From Microbacteriaceae bacterium (GTDB lineage: Bacteria > Actinomycetota > Actinomycetes > Actinomycetales > Microbacteriaceae), in the NCBI GenBank assembly GCA_024642605.1, contig JAHEAT010000004.1, positions 1-64,000 of the forward strand: 64,000 bases of DNA, written 5' to 3'. The stretch's first letter is position 1; each line of letters opens with the position of its first letter. Made by a program: the position numbers and the translations under genes. The notes below the pieces were generated by a model, which made no database searches, had not been told where the DNA came from, and saw only the letters and a list, made by a program, of their open reading frames with translations. Below, piece by piece: positions 8,069 through 15,888 of this stretch.

Positions 8069-8109
8069 GCTGTAGTTATCGAGAGTGTGCGCTCTCGGCT
8101 GTAGATATC
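8068..8109 (+). repeat. Direct repeats flanking a hairpin
   Basis: GGCTGTAGTTATC (8068-8080) and GGCTGTAGATATC (8097-8109) match at 12 of 13 positions. Between and overlapping them is a perfect hairpin, CGAGAG-TGTGCG-CTCTCG (8080-8097). The element starts at the last base of trhO and ends 20 bp before the secreted-protein gene. It could be a paired regulator-binding site or a weak terminator; no U-tract follows. Confidence 0.5.
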
Positions 8110-8129
8110 TATGCCGAAAGAAGCGCACA

Positions 8130-9206
8130 ATGAAAATTTTCACCTCTCCACCACGTCGCCTGTTTGCGGCGGTTACGGCCACACTTCTTGCCCTGACGGC
8201 TGGCTTGGCATCGATGACACTCAGCTCACCAGCCGAGGCTGCTGGAGCGACCCCGCTTGCGTGCGGTGGTGACATCACCCACATCTGCGCCCCTGTGACT
8301 TACCTCAAGTTCAACGACCGAGGTTCGGAGGTTCCGATCACTCTGGTCGGCGCTAACGCAACGGCCACGCTGAGCTCGGATGCCAAAGACCTTGGCGGTA
8401 TCTTCAAGACTTCGGCCGAGTACGCAGGCAAGTTCGTGCACATTCAGTTCTTCGACATCAGCAAGGGAATGGGTTTCACCGTTCAGGCCGGTGCCGCTGG
8501 CAGTTCAACGGCCTGCGACCCGGGGCCAGCAAGCGGAAACGGATGCTACATCAAGCTTGACGGTAGCGGTTCGGCCAGCTTTAACTTCTCGGTTTCTAAC
8601 GTGACTTCGGCCAGTAAGTTTTCGGTTCAAATCAGCGGTAGCGCAGGTTGGGTTTCGAAGGCTGCGATCGTCTCGTTCGACACTCCATTGAAAATTTCTC
8701 CAAGCGAGGCCCGCACGGCTACCGGAATCTCGGCAACCTCGGTAACCCTTGGTTACAAGCTCACCGATAAAGCGGGAGCTGCATTGGCTGGATCAAAAGT
8801 GACCATCGCAAGCGCGGGAGTTGGAACCATTGCCAGCACCTCAGCAACCACCGACGCCAAAGGCTTGTTTAGTGTCACGGCAACTACCGCAGCGAAGGTT
8901 GTGGGTCAGCAGAACTTGACGCTAACCGTTACGAGTGCAAAGGGATTGGTTTCGCAGATAACCGAGACCATCACCTGGAAGCCGGCTCCGTCTTACGCCA
9001 TCGCGGCTAAAGCGGGAATGTTCACCGTGACGATCTCAAACGGGGCAGGGCTACCCGCGCTCGTAAAATACGGCTCTGACGCTTGGGTGCTTCTGTTGGT
9101 CACATCAGATAGCCAGGTAGTGACCGTTAAAACCGCCAAGGGCAACTACTCGGTAACCGTACAAATTGGAACAGCTAAGTCGACCAAGAGCGTGACCGTT
9201 CTCTAG
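8130..9206 (+). CDS. Secreted protein with Ig-like repeats, function unknown
   Basis: The ATG at 8130 follows a GAAAGAAG ribosome-binding site and starts directly with a signal peptide (about 1-37, ending SPAEA); an in-frame GTG further upstream has no such support. The mature part of the 358-residue protein has a first beta-rich domain with four cysteines (LACGGDITHICAP near the start and a second pair spaced by about nine residues), suggesting two disulfides. A bacterial Ig-like domain follows at about residues 190-285, and then a short Val/Thr-rich C-terminal beta domain. No sortase signal or membrane anchor is present, so the protein is released or binds the wall non-covalently. I do not recognise a specific function. 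Confidence 0.7.
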   Translation: MKIFTSPPRRLFAAVTATLLALTAGLASMTLSSPAEAAGATPLACGGDITHICAPVTYLKFNDRGSEVPITLVGANATATLSSDAKDLGGIFKTSAEYAGKFVHIQFFDISKGMGFTVQAGAAGSSTACDPGPASGNGCYIKLDGSGSASFNFSVSNVTSASKFSVQISGSAGWVSKAAIVSFDTPLKISPSEARTATGISATSVTLGYKLTDKAGAALAGSKVTIASAGVGTIASTSATTDAKGLFSVTATTAAKVVGQQNLTLTVTSAKGLVSQITETITWKPAPSYAIAAKAGMFTVTISNGAGLPALVKYGSDAWVLLLVTSDSQVVTVKTAKGNYSVTVQIGTAKSTKSVTVL

Positions 9207-9222
9207 TTCACTTCAAACGCAG

Positions 9223-9250
9223 AAAAGCCCCCGAGAAATCGGGGGCTTTT
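9223..9250. terminator. Bidirectional rho-independent terminator
   Basis: A perfect 12-bp stem, AAAAGCCCCCGA (9223-9234) with TCGGGGGCTTTT (9239-9250), closes a GAAA loop. The A and T runs on both sides let it serve the convergent genes ending at 9206 (plus) and 9309 (minus). Confidence 0.9.
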
Positions 9251-9308
9251 CCACTTAGGAGAGGTGAATGAAGCATCGGAGCATTTTGGTTCGCCCCAGA
9301 CGAATCGA

Positions 9309-9848
9309 TTAAGGAACTAGCGGGGTAACGCTTGGTGCCGGGGTGGAACCAGTTGGCTGGTCTACGGTGAGGCTCTGAGTAGACGAAACCGCAACCAGTT
9401 CAACCGAATAGGTTCCTGGTCGAAGGTTTTTGATGGTCACGGTCTGAGTACCGGTGCCGGTGACTGCAACCACTTCAACGTGCTTTGGCGGCTTCGGTGC
9501 TCCGGCTGGAACATCGGCAGGGGCTGGGCGAACGGTGGTGTCGGTTACAACAAGCTTGTAGGTCTTGCCATCGGCCGGCACATCTACGGTTACCGTCTTG
9601 GTAACTCCTGCGTCAGCGCCGAACTGCCCTTTACCGTTGCCACCTTTACCGTGGCCACCCTTGCCGTGATCGCCGACGTTGTCGCCGCCGCCGAAGGTTG
9701 GTGGAGTGGTGCTCGATGAGCTTGAGCTGGTCGAAGCCTTAGAGGTCTTCGAGTTTGCTGCAAACGAAGGAGTCGCGAATACGAGCCCGAGAATGGTTGC
9801 GGCTGATGCGGCAACTACTGCACCGCGCTTGATCTGGTTCTTGTCCAT
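9309..9848 (-). CDS. Secreted Gly/His/Lys-rich protein, function unknown
   Basis: The 179-residue protein has a signal peptide (about 1-31, ending SFA-AN). A Ser/Thr-rich linker follows, and then a segment at about 53-78 built from repeats of GKGGHGKGG type that could bind metal or anionic polymers. The remaining beta-rich domain (about 82-168) contains a TVTIKNLRPGTYSVELVAV strand pattern like fibronectin or SdrB-type Ig folds. The C-terminus is Pro/Ser/Thr-rich without an anchor. The ATG at 9848 has an AAAGGA ribosome-binding site that sits inside a strong hairpin, described separately. It converges on the other secreted-protein gene across a shared terminator. Confidence 0.65.
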   Translation of the reverse strand: MDKNQIKRGAVVAASAATILGLVFATPSFAANSKTSKASTSSSSSSTTPPTFGGGDNVGDHGKGGHGKGGNGKGQFGADAGVTKTVTVDVPADGKTYKLVVTDTTVRPAPADVPAGAPKPPKHVEVVAVTGTGTQTVTIKNLRPGTYSVELVAVSSTQSLTVDQPTGSTPAPSVTPLVP

Positions 9849-9879
9849 CTGTGATCCTTTCGTAGGGGGACAAGAACCA
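9835..9879 (-). promoter_or_regulatory. Hairpin enclosing the translation start of a secreted-protein gene
   Basis: In the mRNA, TGGTTCTTGTCC (9868-9879 on the plus strand as its complement) pairs perfectly over 12 bp with GGACAAGAACCA, which is formed by the G of the start codon and codons 2-5 (9835-9846). The 21-nt loop contains the AAAGGA ribosome-binding site and the AT of the start codon. Such a stem should restrict initiation unless it is opened by a factor, temperature or translation. Confidence 0.6.
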
Positions 9880-9952
9880 CGCTAAAGGGGAGCCACTAGA
9901 CGAGACCGTAAAATTCAGGATGCTCTTACCAAGCACACAGCCGATTGCCAGA

Positions 9953-10339
9953 TTAGGCTTCGGAGTCGCCTACGCGCTCCCACATCTTGGCCATAATGAA
10001 CCACTGGCCGTCGATAAACACGATGTTGAGGTAATCCTGCATGACACCGCCAAACATCTCGAGCTGCACCTTGACCCAGGCGAGCGTGCCCGAAATCTGG
10101 TCGAAGTCGAGCACAGCGTCGCGACGTGAGTTGCCCAGGGATGCCGGCGACTCGCGATTCGCGACCACCTCACGGTATACGTCATAGGGGCGAACAGAAA
10201 CCGTTCCACCTTGAGTGGAGTAGAGGCAGCTGTTCTTGTGAAAGACCCTGTCGAACAACTCTATGTTTTGTTCGTGCATTACATCGAAGTAGTCGCTGAG
10301 CAGTTTCTTGATAGCCGGATCGGCTTGTTCAAAGTTCAT
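9953..10339 (-). CDS. NTF2-like (SnoaL/lumazine-binding type) protein
   Basis: The start is set at ATG 10339, because a TACATT box lies 6 nt upstream and any longer reading frame would run through the tRNA-Leu gene. The resulting 128-residue protein has the alpha-plus-beta cone layout of the NTF2-like superfamily: an N-terminal helix pair (ADPAIKKLLSDYFDVMHEQN), a strand with the YSTQGGTVSVRP hairpin, and C-terminal strands carrying WVKVQLEMFGG and GQWFIMAKMW. Members include small isomerases, hydrolases and non-catalytic binding proteins, so no reaction can be assigned. Confidence 0.65.
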   Translation of the reverse strand: MNFEQADPAIKKLLSDYFDVMHEQNIELFDRVFHKNSCLYSTQGGTVSVRPYDVYREVVANRESPASLGNSRRDAVLDFDQISGTLAWVKVQLEMFGGVMQDYLNIVFIDGQWFIMAKMWERVGDSEA

Positions 10340-10345
10340 AGTGCA

Positions 10346-10351
10346 AATGTA
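10346..10351 (-). promoter_or_regulatory. -10 box of leaderless NTF2-like gene
   Basis: TACATT on the minus strand is followed by six bases (TGCACT) and the ATG at 10339. It fixes the start codon downstream of the tRNA-Leu gene. Confidence 0.6.
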
Positions 10352-10383
10352 TTGCCTGTGCGTCGAACGCGCTGCAAACTGCG

Positions 10384-10466
10384 TGCGCGAGGCGGGACTT
10401 GAACCCGCACGCCCGTGAAGGCACTGACACCTGAAGCCAGCGCGTCTGCCATTTCGCCACTCGCGC
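10384..10466 (-). tRNA. tRNA-Leu(CAG)
   Basis: The minus strand folds into a class II tRNA of 83 nt. The acceptor is GCGCGAG paired with CTCGCGC and discriminator A. The anticodon stem CTGGC/GTCAG holds the loop TTCAGGT, giving anticodon CAG. A long variable arm and a GGTTCAAGTCC T-loop follow. The CCA end is not encoded. The position next to fhaA is the same as the leuT gene in mycobacteria. Confidence 0.95.
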
Positions 10467-10497
10467 GTTAACCGGCAGATAAGCCAGCAACTCGTTG

Positions 10498-10527
10498 AGA
10501 TTATCAGACCAACCGACAAGCCGCCAA
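10498..10527 (-). promoter_or_regulatory. Putative promoter of tRNA-Leu
   Basis: On the minus strand TTGGCG (10522-10527) and TAATCT (10498-10503) are separated by 18 bp. Transcription would begin about 25 nt before the mature tRNA 5' end. Confidence 0.5.
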
Positions 10528-10630
10528 TGGCTCTTGGCGCCCGAGTTCAAGAGGTGCCTGCGATTGCGCCATCCCGCATGTAGTCGAAGGCAAAGGTTAA
10601 ACTGAAGGTTGTAGAAACTCGAAGGAACTT

Positions 10631-11305
10631 GTGGGCATTTTAGACAGCTTTGAAAAAGGCCTCGAGCGCGTCGTAACCGGTGCGTTTAGCAAGGCTTTTA
10701 AAAGCGAGCTCCAGCCAATCGAGATTGGCGCTGCAATCAAGGGCGAAATGGACTCGAAGGCGAGCATAGTTTCGCGCGATCGAATTCTGGCCCCCAATGC
10801 CTACACCGTTTACCTTTCAAGCGCCGACTTCAAGCGCATGCAGTCGCTCGGCGAGAGCCTGCTTTTTGAGCTAAACGACCAAGCCACACGCCACGCGCAG
10901 CGCCAGAAGTTTCAGTTCGGAGCGGGGCTGCTGATCAACGTGGCCGAAGACGGCTCGCTCAACGTCGGTCAGGTGCGGGTAACCTCTAACACCGCGGCCG
11001 TTCAGGTCGAGTGGGCTCCTTCGATAGAGGTTGGCGACCAGCGTTACGTGCTCACCAAGTCGCGCACCGTGGTTGGTCGCGACGCGAGCGCCGACATTCA
11101 GGTAAACGATACTGGGCTATCTCGAGCGCACTTCGAAGTTCTCTGGGATGGCTCGAAGGCGGGTGTTCGAGACCTCGGCTCAACAAACGGCACCAAAGTT
11201 AACGGCCGACCGATCACCGAAGTGGGCATCGCTGCCGACACAGTGATTAGTGCTGGTCACAGCGAATTTGTATTTCGCGTGATTGCAAAGACGGTGAGAG
11301 ATTGA
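10631..11305 (+). CDS. fhaA: DUF3662 and FHA domain protein FhaA
   Basis: The GTG start at 10631 follows a GAAGGAA ribosome-binding site. The 224-residue protein has the DUF3662 domain at 1-115 (starting GILDSFEKGLERVVTGAF, typical of FhaA) and an FHA phosphothreonine-binding domain at about 138-220 with GR (149-150), SRAH (164-167) and STNGT (184-188). FhaA couples the PknA/PknB kinases to peptidoglycan synthesis; in mycobacteria it binds the phosphorylated MurJ/MviN pseudokinase domain. The linker between the domains is much shorter than in mycobacterial FhaA (over 500 residues), so this is a minimal form. It heads a seven-gene operon ending in pknB. Confidence 0.93.
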   Translation: MGILDSFEKGLERVVTGAFSKAFKSELQPIEIGAAIKGEMDSKASIVSRDRILAPNAYTVYLSSADFKRMQSLGESLLFELNDQATRHAQRQKFQFGAGLLINVAEDGSLNVGQVRVTSNTAAVQVEWAPSIEVGDQRYVLTKSRTVVGRDASADIQVNDTGLSRAHFEVLWDGSKAGVRDLGSTNGTKVNGRPITEVGIAADTVISAGHSEFVFRVIAKTVRD

Positions 11306-11817
11306 GCGAATTAGCCCTCTTTTTAGTGCGCATCGGATTTGTGGCGGTGCTCTGGATTTTTATCTTCAGCATCATCTCGGTTATTCGCGCCGACCTTTTT
11401 GGTCAACGTGTAGTTTCGAAAGCCACCGAGCGCAACGCGCCCCAGGTTCTTTCAACTCCGATCATTCCGCCAGCGCCGGTCGGTGCGGTTAGCGTAACCA
11501 CTCAAAGTTTTGGTGCCGCGAGCGCTACCGCCTCACGTCTGGTAGTTACCGAGGGCGAGAACGCCGGCATGCAACTCCCACTTGCGGGTCGCGAGATACA
11601 CATAGGTCGCGCACCAAACAGCGATCTGGTGGTTAGCGATGAATACGCATCGACGCAGCACGCAAAGCTGGTTTTGATGAACGAAGACTGGCTAATTCAA
11701 GACCTCAACTCAACCAACGGCACATTCCTTGCCGGCTCTCGTGTTGGCACTCCAGCCGTGGTCAAGCTCAACACTCCTGTAAAAGTCGGCAAGACCGTGT
11801 TTGAGTTGCGAGCCTAA
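11302..11817 (+). CDS. fhaB: FHA domain membrane protein FhaB
   Basis: The 171-residue protein starts with a TTG overlapping the fhaA stop. It has a single N-terminal transmembrane helix (about 5-28), a proline-rich linker and a C-terminal FHA domain with GR (102-103), STQH (117-120) and STNGT (137-141). The family (FipA/FhaB) reads phosphothreonine marks placed by PknA or PknB at the division site. Confidence 0.92.
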   Translation: MSELALFLVRIGFVAVLWIFIFSIISVIRADLFGQRVVSKATERNAPQVLSTPIIPPAPVGAVSVTTQSFGAASATASRLVVTEGENAGMQLPLAGREIHIGRAPNSDLVVSDEYASTQHAKLVLMNEDWLIQDLNSTNGTFLAGSRVGTPAVVKLNTPVKVGKTVFELRA

Positions 11818-11820
11818 ACG

Positions 11821-13077
11821 ATGTCGATCAAGCTGGTCACCTGCGCGGTTTCCGACATCGGGCGCGTGCGAAGTAGCAACCAGGATGCCGGCTACAGCGG
11901 GTATCAACTGCACTTCGTTGCCGACGGAATGGGCGGCCACGCGGGCGGCGACATTGCCTCGGCCATGGTCTCTCAGCAGATTGCGCAAATCGACAATCTT
12001 TATGCGACACCTGAAGACGCGGGTGCGGTCATGTTGGCTTCGATTCTTGAGGCCAACGAGAAACTCGGCGCAACCGTGCGCGAGCATCCTGAGTTTGCCG
12101 GAATGGGTACAACTTTTTCTGGGCTCATGTTTACTGGCACCAAGGCCGTGGTTGCTCACATCGGCGACTCGCGCATTTACCGACTTCGCGGCGAACAGGT
12201 TGAGCAGGTCACCAAAGACCACACCTTCGTGCAGAAGCTAGTTGACACTGGTCGCATCACTCCGGCTGAAGCGCTAATTCACCCGCGCCGCAACGTGCTA
12301 ATGCGCGTGCTTGGCGATACTCCCGAGCCACCCCAGGTTGATTCATGGGTAGAAGAGGCGTTGCCTGGTGATCGCTGGATGCTCTGTTCCGACGGTCTCT
12401 GCGGTTACGTCGACGACGTTGTGATTGCTCGCAACCTGCGCACCAAAGCCCCCGCCGAAGATGTCGCCGACGACTTGGTTGGTGAAGCTCTCGAGGCGGG
12501 AGCTCCCGACAACGTGACCGTTGTGATCGTGGATGTTCTGAGCACCAATACCCAAAGCGAGTTTCAGCCATTTCCTCGTTACGTGGGTTCGGCTTCGAAC
12601 GATGTGGTTATTGCCGAGCGCAAAGGAAAGAGCGTGCTTCAGCTGCTCAATCCGATGGCACTCACCGGCATCTTTCGTGGCAGTGAAGAAACCACCGACT
12701 TCGTACCGGAGTCGGCCGAGTACCTCGAGAAAGTTTTGGCAGACACCTACCGGCGCATCCGCTTTCGTCGCCTTAGGCAAATCGCCACTATCTTTGCCAT
12801 TTCGGGTTTGGCGGTGGCGGGCATTTGGGCGGGGTACTCGTACACCCAAACCAAGTTCTACGTTGGCGAATCAAACGGGCACGTCACCATTTTTAAGGGC
12901 ATCCGTGAACGACTCGGCCCACTCACCTTCTCTACGGTTTATTCAGAGACCGATGTTTTGGTGAGCGACCTGAGCGACTACCAGCGTGGGCTGCTCGAAC
13001 GCACCATCTACGCAACCGACATCGCCGATGCCGACCGAATCGTCGAAACTCTAACCAAGGCCGATAGCAATGGTTAG
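11821..13077 (+). CDS. pstP: PP2C-type Ser/Thr phosphatase PstP
   Basis: The 418-residue membrane phosphatase has a catalytic domain at about 1-240 with the PP2C metal-binding motifs: SDIGRVRSSNQD (11-22), DGMGGH (35-40), GDSR in HIGDSRIYRL, SDGL in LCSDGLCGYV, and DNVTVVIVDV near the domain end. A juxtamembrane segment, one transmembrane helix (about 322-345) and an extracellular tail follow. It removes phosphates from PknA/PknB and their substrates. It begins 3 bp after fhaB and its stop overlaps the rodA start. Confidence 0.95.
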   Translation: MSIKLVTCAVSDIGRVRSSNQDAGYSGYQLHFVADGMGGHAGGDIASAMVSQQIAQIDNLYATPEDAGAVMLASILEANEKLGATVREHPEFAGMGTTFSGLMFTGTKAVVAHIGDSRIYRLRGEQVEQVTKDHTFVQKLVDTGRITPAEALIHPRRNVLMRVLGDTPEPPQVDSWVEEALPGDRWMLCSDGLCGYVDDVVIARNLRTKAPAEDVADDLVGEALEAGAPDNVTVVIVDVLSTNTQSEFQPFPRYVGSASNDVVIAERKGKSVLQLLNPMALTGIFRGSEETTDFVPESAEYLEKVLADTYRRIRFRRLRQIATIFAISGLAVAGIWAGYSYTQTKFYVGESNGHVTIFKGIRERLGPLTFSTVYSETDVLVSDLSDYQRGLLERTIYATDIADADRIVETLTKADSNG

Positions 13078-14437
13078 CGCTATCTTAAACGGCACCATGC
13101 CTCGCGTCATGCGAGTGGTGCCCCGCAACCGCAACATCGAAGCACTGCTGCTGTTCTTCGTATTCGGTATCAACGCTTTCGAGCTCGCACAAATTCAGCT
13201 GAGCACCATCGCCGTGTTGCGCCCCGATTTTTGGCTCTACTGGGTGCCGCTGACGGCAGCCGCGCTCGTGGTGCACGCAATTTTGCGTCGCCGGGCATCA
13301 GAGGCCGATTCGTTAATTTTGCCTATCGCGGTCTTTATAAATGGGCTTGGGGTGTCTGAAATTTATCGACTGGACCTCGCCAAGATTGCCGCCGGGGCAA
13401 CAGACCTTTTTGCAACCAAGCAGGTTGTTTGGTCGGTGGTTGCGCTGGCCGCCTGCGCCGCTGTTATTTGGTTTGTACCAAGCCATCTGTTTCTGCGTCG
13501 CTACGTTTTTATCTCGATGGTTTTGGGTATCGGGCTTCTGCTGTTACCGATGCTTCCGTTTATCGGCCTAAACATCAACGGCGCTCAGCTGTGGATTGGG
13601 ATCGGCGGTTTCACTTTTCAACCGGGTGAGCTAGCCAAGATCGCCCTGATTGTTTTCTTCGCCGGCTATTTGGTTTCGCGCAAAGATTCACTCGCCGTGG
13701 TAGGTCGCACCATTCTTGGCATTCACATTCCGCGAGCGCGAGAGCTCGGCCCAATTCTTGTAATTTGGGTTGCTTCGCTGGGCGTTCTGGTGTTGCAGCG
13801 CGACCTCGGCACCTCGCTTCTTTACTTCGGTTTGTTCTTGGTGATGATCTACACCGCTACGGGCCGACCAATCTACGTGGTGGTTGGTCTCGGCATGTTT
13901 GTTACCGGCGCTCTCGTGGCATCTCAGGTAATGGACTATGTTGCTGGTCGCTTTGGTTCGTGGCTCGACCCGCTAAACGTCGATCGCTACAACGCCATCG
14001 GTGGTTCATACCAGCTCGTGCAGGGGCTCTTTGGCTTGGCACACGGTGGTTTGTTTGGCACCGGCTTAGGTGGCGGCGTGCCACAGTTGGTTCCGCTTGC
14101 CGAGAGCGACTTCATTGTCACCTCGCTCGGTGAAGAGCTCGGACTCGTTGGGCTTTTTGCGGTGCTGGCCTGCTACATGCTTTTGGTGCAGCGCGGCATG
14201 CGCATCGCATTCAAGCACTCCGATGACTTCTCTCGGCTGCTTGCCGTGGGATTGTCTTTTGTGATTGCACTGCAGTGTTTCATCGTTATCGGTGGTGTAA
14301 CCCGAGTGGTTCCACTAACTGGCCTAACCACGCCACTGCTTGCCGCAGGTGGCTCATCGTTGCTAGCCAACTGGATGATTCTTGGTCTGCTGTTGCGCAT
14401 CAGCGACACCGTTGGAGCGAAACGAGGCGAAAACTAA
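13070..14437 (+). CDS. rodA: FtsW/RodA/SpoVE family peptidoglycan glycosyltransferase
   Basis: The 455-residue polytopic SEDS protein carries the family blocks WLDPLNVDRYNAIGGSYQ, GLFGLAHGGLFGTGLG and the SLGEELGLVGLFAVL segment near the extracytoplasmic loop, with a conserved Asp in the WLDP region. SEDS proteins polymerise lipid II together with a class B penicillin-binding protein, and that partner is encoded directly downstream. The ATG at 13070 overlaps the end of pstP by 8 bp. Confidence 0.92.
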   Translation: MVSAILNGTMPRVMRVVPRNRNIEALLLFFVFGINAFELAQIQLSTIAVLRPDFWLYWVPLTAAALVVHAILRRRASEADSLILPIAVFINGLGVSEIYRLDLAKIAAGATDLFATKQVVWSVVALAACAAVIWFVPSHLFLRRYVFISMVLGIGLLLLPMLPFIGLNINGAQLWIGIGGFTFQPGELAKIALIVFFAGYLVSRKDSLAVVGRTILGIHIPRARELGPILVIWVASLGVLVLQRDLGTSLLYFGLFLVMIYTATGRPIYVVVGLGMFVTGALVASQVMDYVAGRFGSWLDPLNVDRYNAIGGSYQLVQGLFGLAHGGLFGTGLGGGVPQLVPLAESDFIVTSLGEELGLVGLFAVLACYMLLVQRGMRIAFKHSDDFSRLLAVGLSFVIALQCFIVIGGVTRVVPLTGLTTPLLAAGGSSLLANWMILGLLLRISDTVGAKRGEN

Positions 14438-15888
14438 TGCAAAAACAGCTTCGCCGAGTTTCGCTCGTGATTGCCGTTATGTTTCTTGCCCTGTTCGTTT
14501 CGGCAACCAGCATTCAGGTGATCGGGGCCGATTCGCTCACCGCTGATCAGCGCAACGTTCGTTCGGTTTACGACTCATACGAAACTCAACGCGGCGACAT
14601 CCTCGTCGACGGCCAGCCGATTGCCTCTTCAAACAAGACCGACGACCAGTACCACTACGTTCGTCAATACCTGAGCCCGCGCTACTCGGCGGTAACCGGC
14701 TTTTTCTCGTTCTTCAACGGCACCGCAGGTTTAGAGGGCGCGGCAAACGACTACCTAACCGGAAAGAACTCATCGCAGTTCTTCGAGCAAATCAATGCTC
14801 TCTTCTCTGGCAACCCGGTAACCGGCGGTTCGATTGAGCTCACCATCGACCCTGCCGTGCAAAAAGTGGCCTGGGATGCCCTCGGCAGCATGAAGGGGGC
14901 TGTGGTCGCGATCGACCCGAGCACCGGAAACATTCTCGCGATGGTTTCAAAGCCGGGCTTCGACGCCAACCAGCTTTCGTCACACGATTCGGGCGACGCC
15001 AACAAGGCTTACCAAAAGTTGCTTGCCAACAGCGGTGACCCGCTGATCAACCGCGCCATCTCTGGCGACCTTTACGCGCCTGGTTCGGTGTTCAAGTTGG
15101 TGGTTTCGGCCGCGGCACTAGAGAGTGGCAACTTCACGCCAGACACTCTGGTCAACAATCCGGTGCGTTACAAGTTGCCGGGCACCGAAACCTACGTTTA
15201 CAACTCGGGCGAAGGCCGGTGCGGTGGGCAGTCGAAGGTTTCGCTGGCCGACGCGCTGCGATTCTCGTGTAACGTGCCATTCGCGCAGGTTGGCATTCAG
15301 CTTGGTCAAGATCGCATCAGCCGCCAAGCCGAGCTGTTCGGTTTTGGCAAGAGCATTCGTGTGCCGCTTTATGTAACCCCGAGCGTTTACCCAAAGAACA
15401 TGGATGACGCGCAAACCGGACTTTCGGCGTTCGGGCAGTTTGACGTTCGCATAACCCCGATGCAGATGGCAATGGTGGCCTCGGCGATTGCCAACGGTGG
15501 CAAGTTGATGAAGCCCAACCTGATCGAAAACGTGCTGTCTTCTAACCTCGCGTCGCTTTATCAGCCCCAGCCGGTTGAGTATTCAAACCCGATTTCGGCC
15601 AACACGGCGAAGCTACTTACCCAGATGATGGTCAACGCCGTTTCTCGCGGAGTGAGTGGCAACGGCCAGGTGCCTGGTGTGAGCACGGCTGGCAAGACGG
15701 GCACCGCCCAAAACGGCAAGAACGACCCTTACACGCTCTGGTTCACCGGGTTTGCGCCAGCAGAACACGCGAAGGTTGCAGTGGCCGTAGTTATTGAAGA
15801 CGGCGGTGGAATGGGGCAAAACGGTAGGGGCAACTCTCTGGCGGCACCCGTTGCTCGCAAAGTGATGGCGGCGGTGTTGGGTAAATGA
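14437..15888 (+). CDS. pbpA: Class B penicillin-binding protein (transpeptidase) PbpA
   Basis: The start is the ATG at 14437, whose first base is the last base of the rodA stop. It gives 483 residues with an N-terminal anchor helix (about 8-28). The transpeptidase domain has SVFK (217-220, nucleophile Ser217), SCN (277-279) and KTGTA (420-424). PbpA cross-links peptidoglycan together with the SEDS polymerase RodA. The short N-terminal region, without the large dimerisation domain of E. coli PBP2, is normal for actinobacterial PbpA. Confidence 0.93.
   Translation: MQKQLRRVSLVIAVMFLALFVSATSIQVIGADSLTADQRNVRSVYDSYETQRGDILVDGQPIASSNKTDDQYHYVRQYLSPRYSAVTGFFSFFNGTAGLEGAANDYLTGKNSSQFFEQINALFSGNPVTGGSIELTIDPAVQKVAWDALGSMKGAVVAIDPSTGNILAMVSKPGFDANQLSSHDSGDANKAYQKLLANSGDPLINRAISGDLYAPGSVFKLVVSAAALESGNFTPDTLVNNPVRYKLPGTETYVYNSGEGRCGGQSKVSLADALRFSCNVPFAQVGIQLGQDRISRQAELFGFGKSIRVPLYVTPSVYPKNMDDAQTGLSAFGQFDVRITPMQMAMVASAIANGGKLMKPNLIENVLSSNLASLYQPQPVEYSNPISANTAKLLTQMMVNAVSRGVSGNGQVPGVSTAGKTGTAQNGKNDPYTLWFTGFAPAEHAKVAVAVVIEDGGGMGQNGRGNSLAAPVARKVMAAVLGK

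Noticed and set aside
9953..10519. Extended 188-codon version of the NTF2-like gene
   Set aside because: The extra N-terminus is translated tRNA-Leu sequence; a promoter box directly before ATG 10339 gives the better start.
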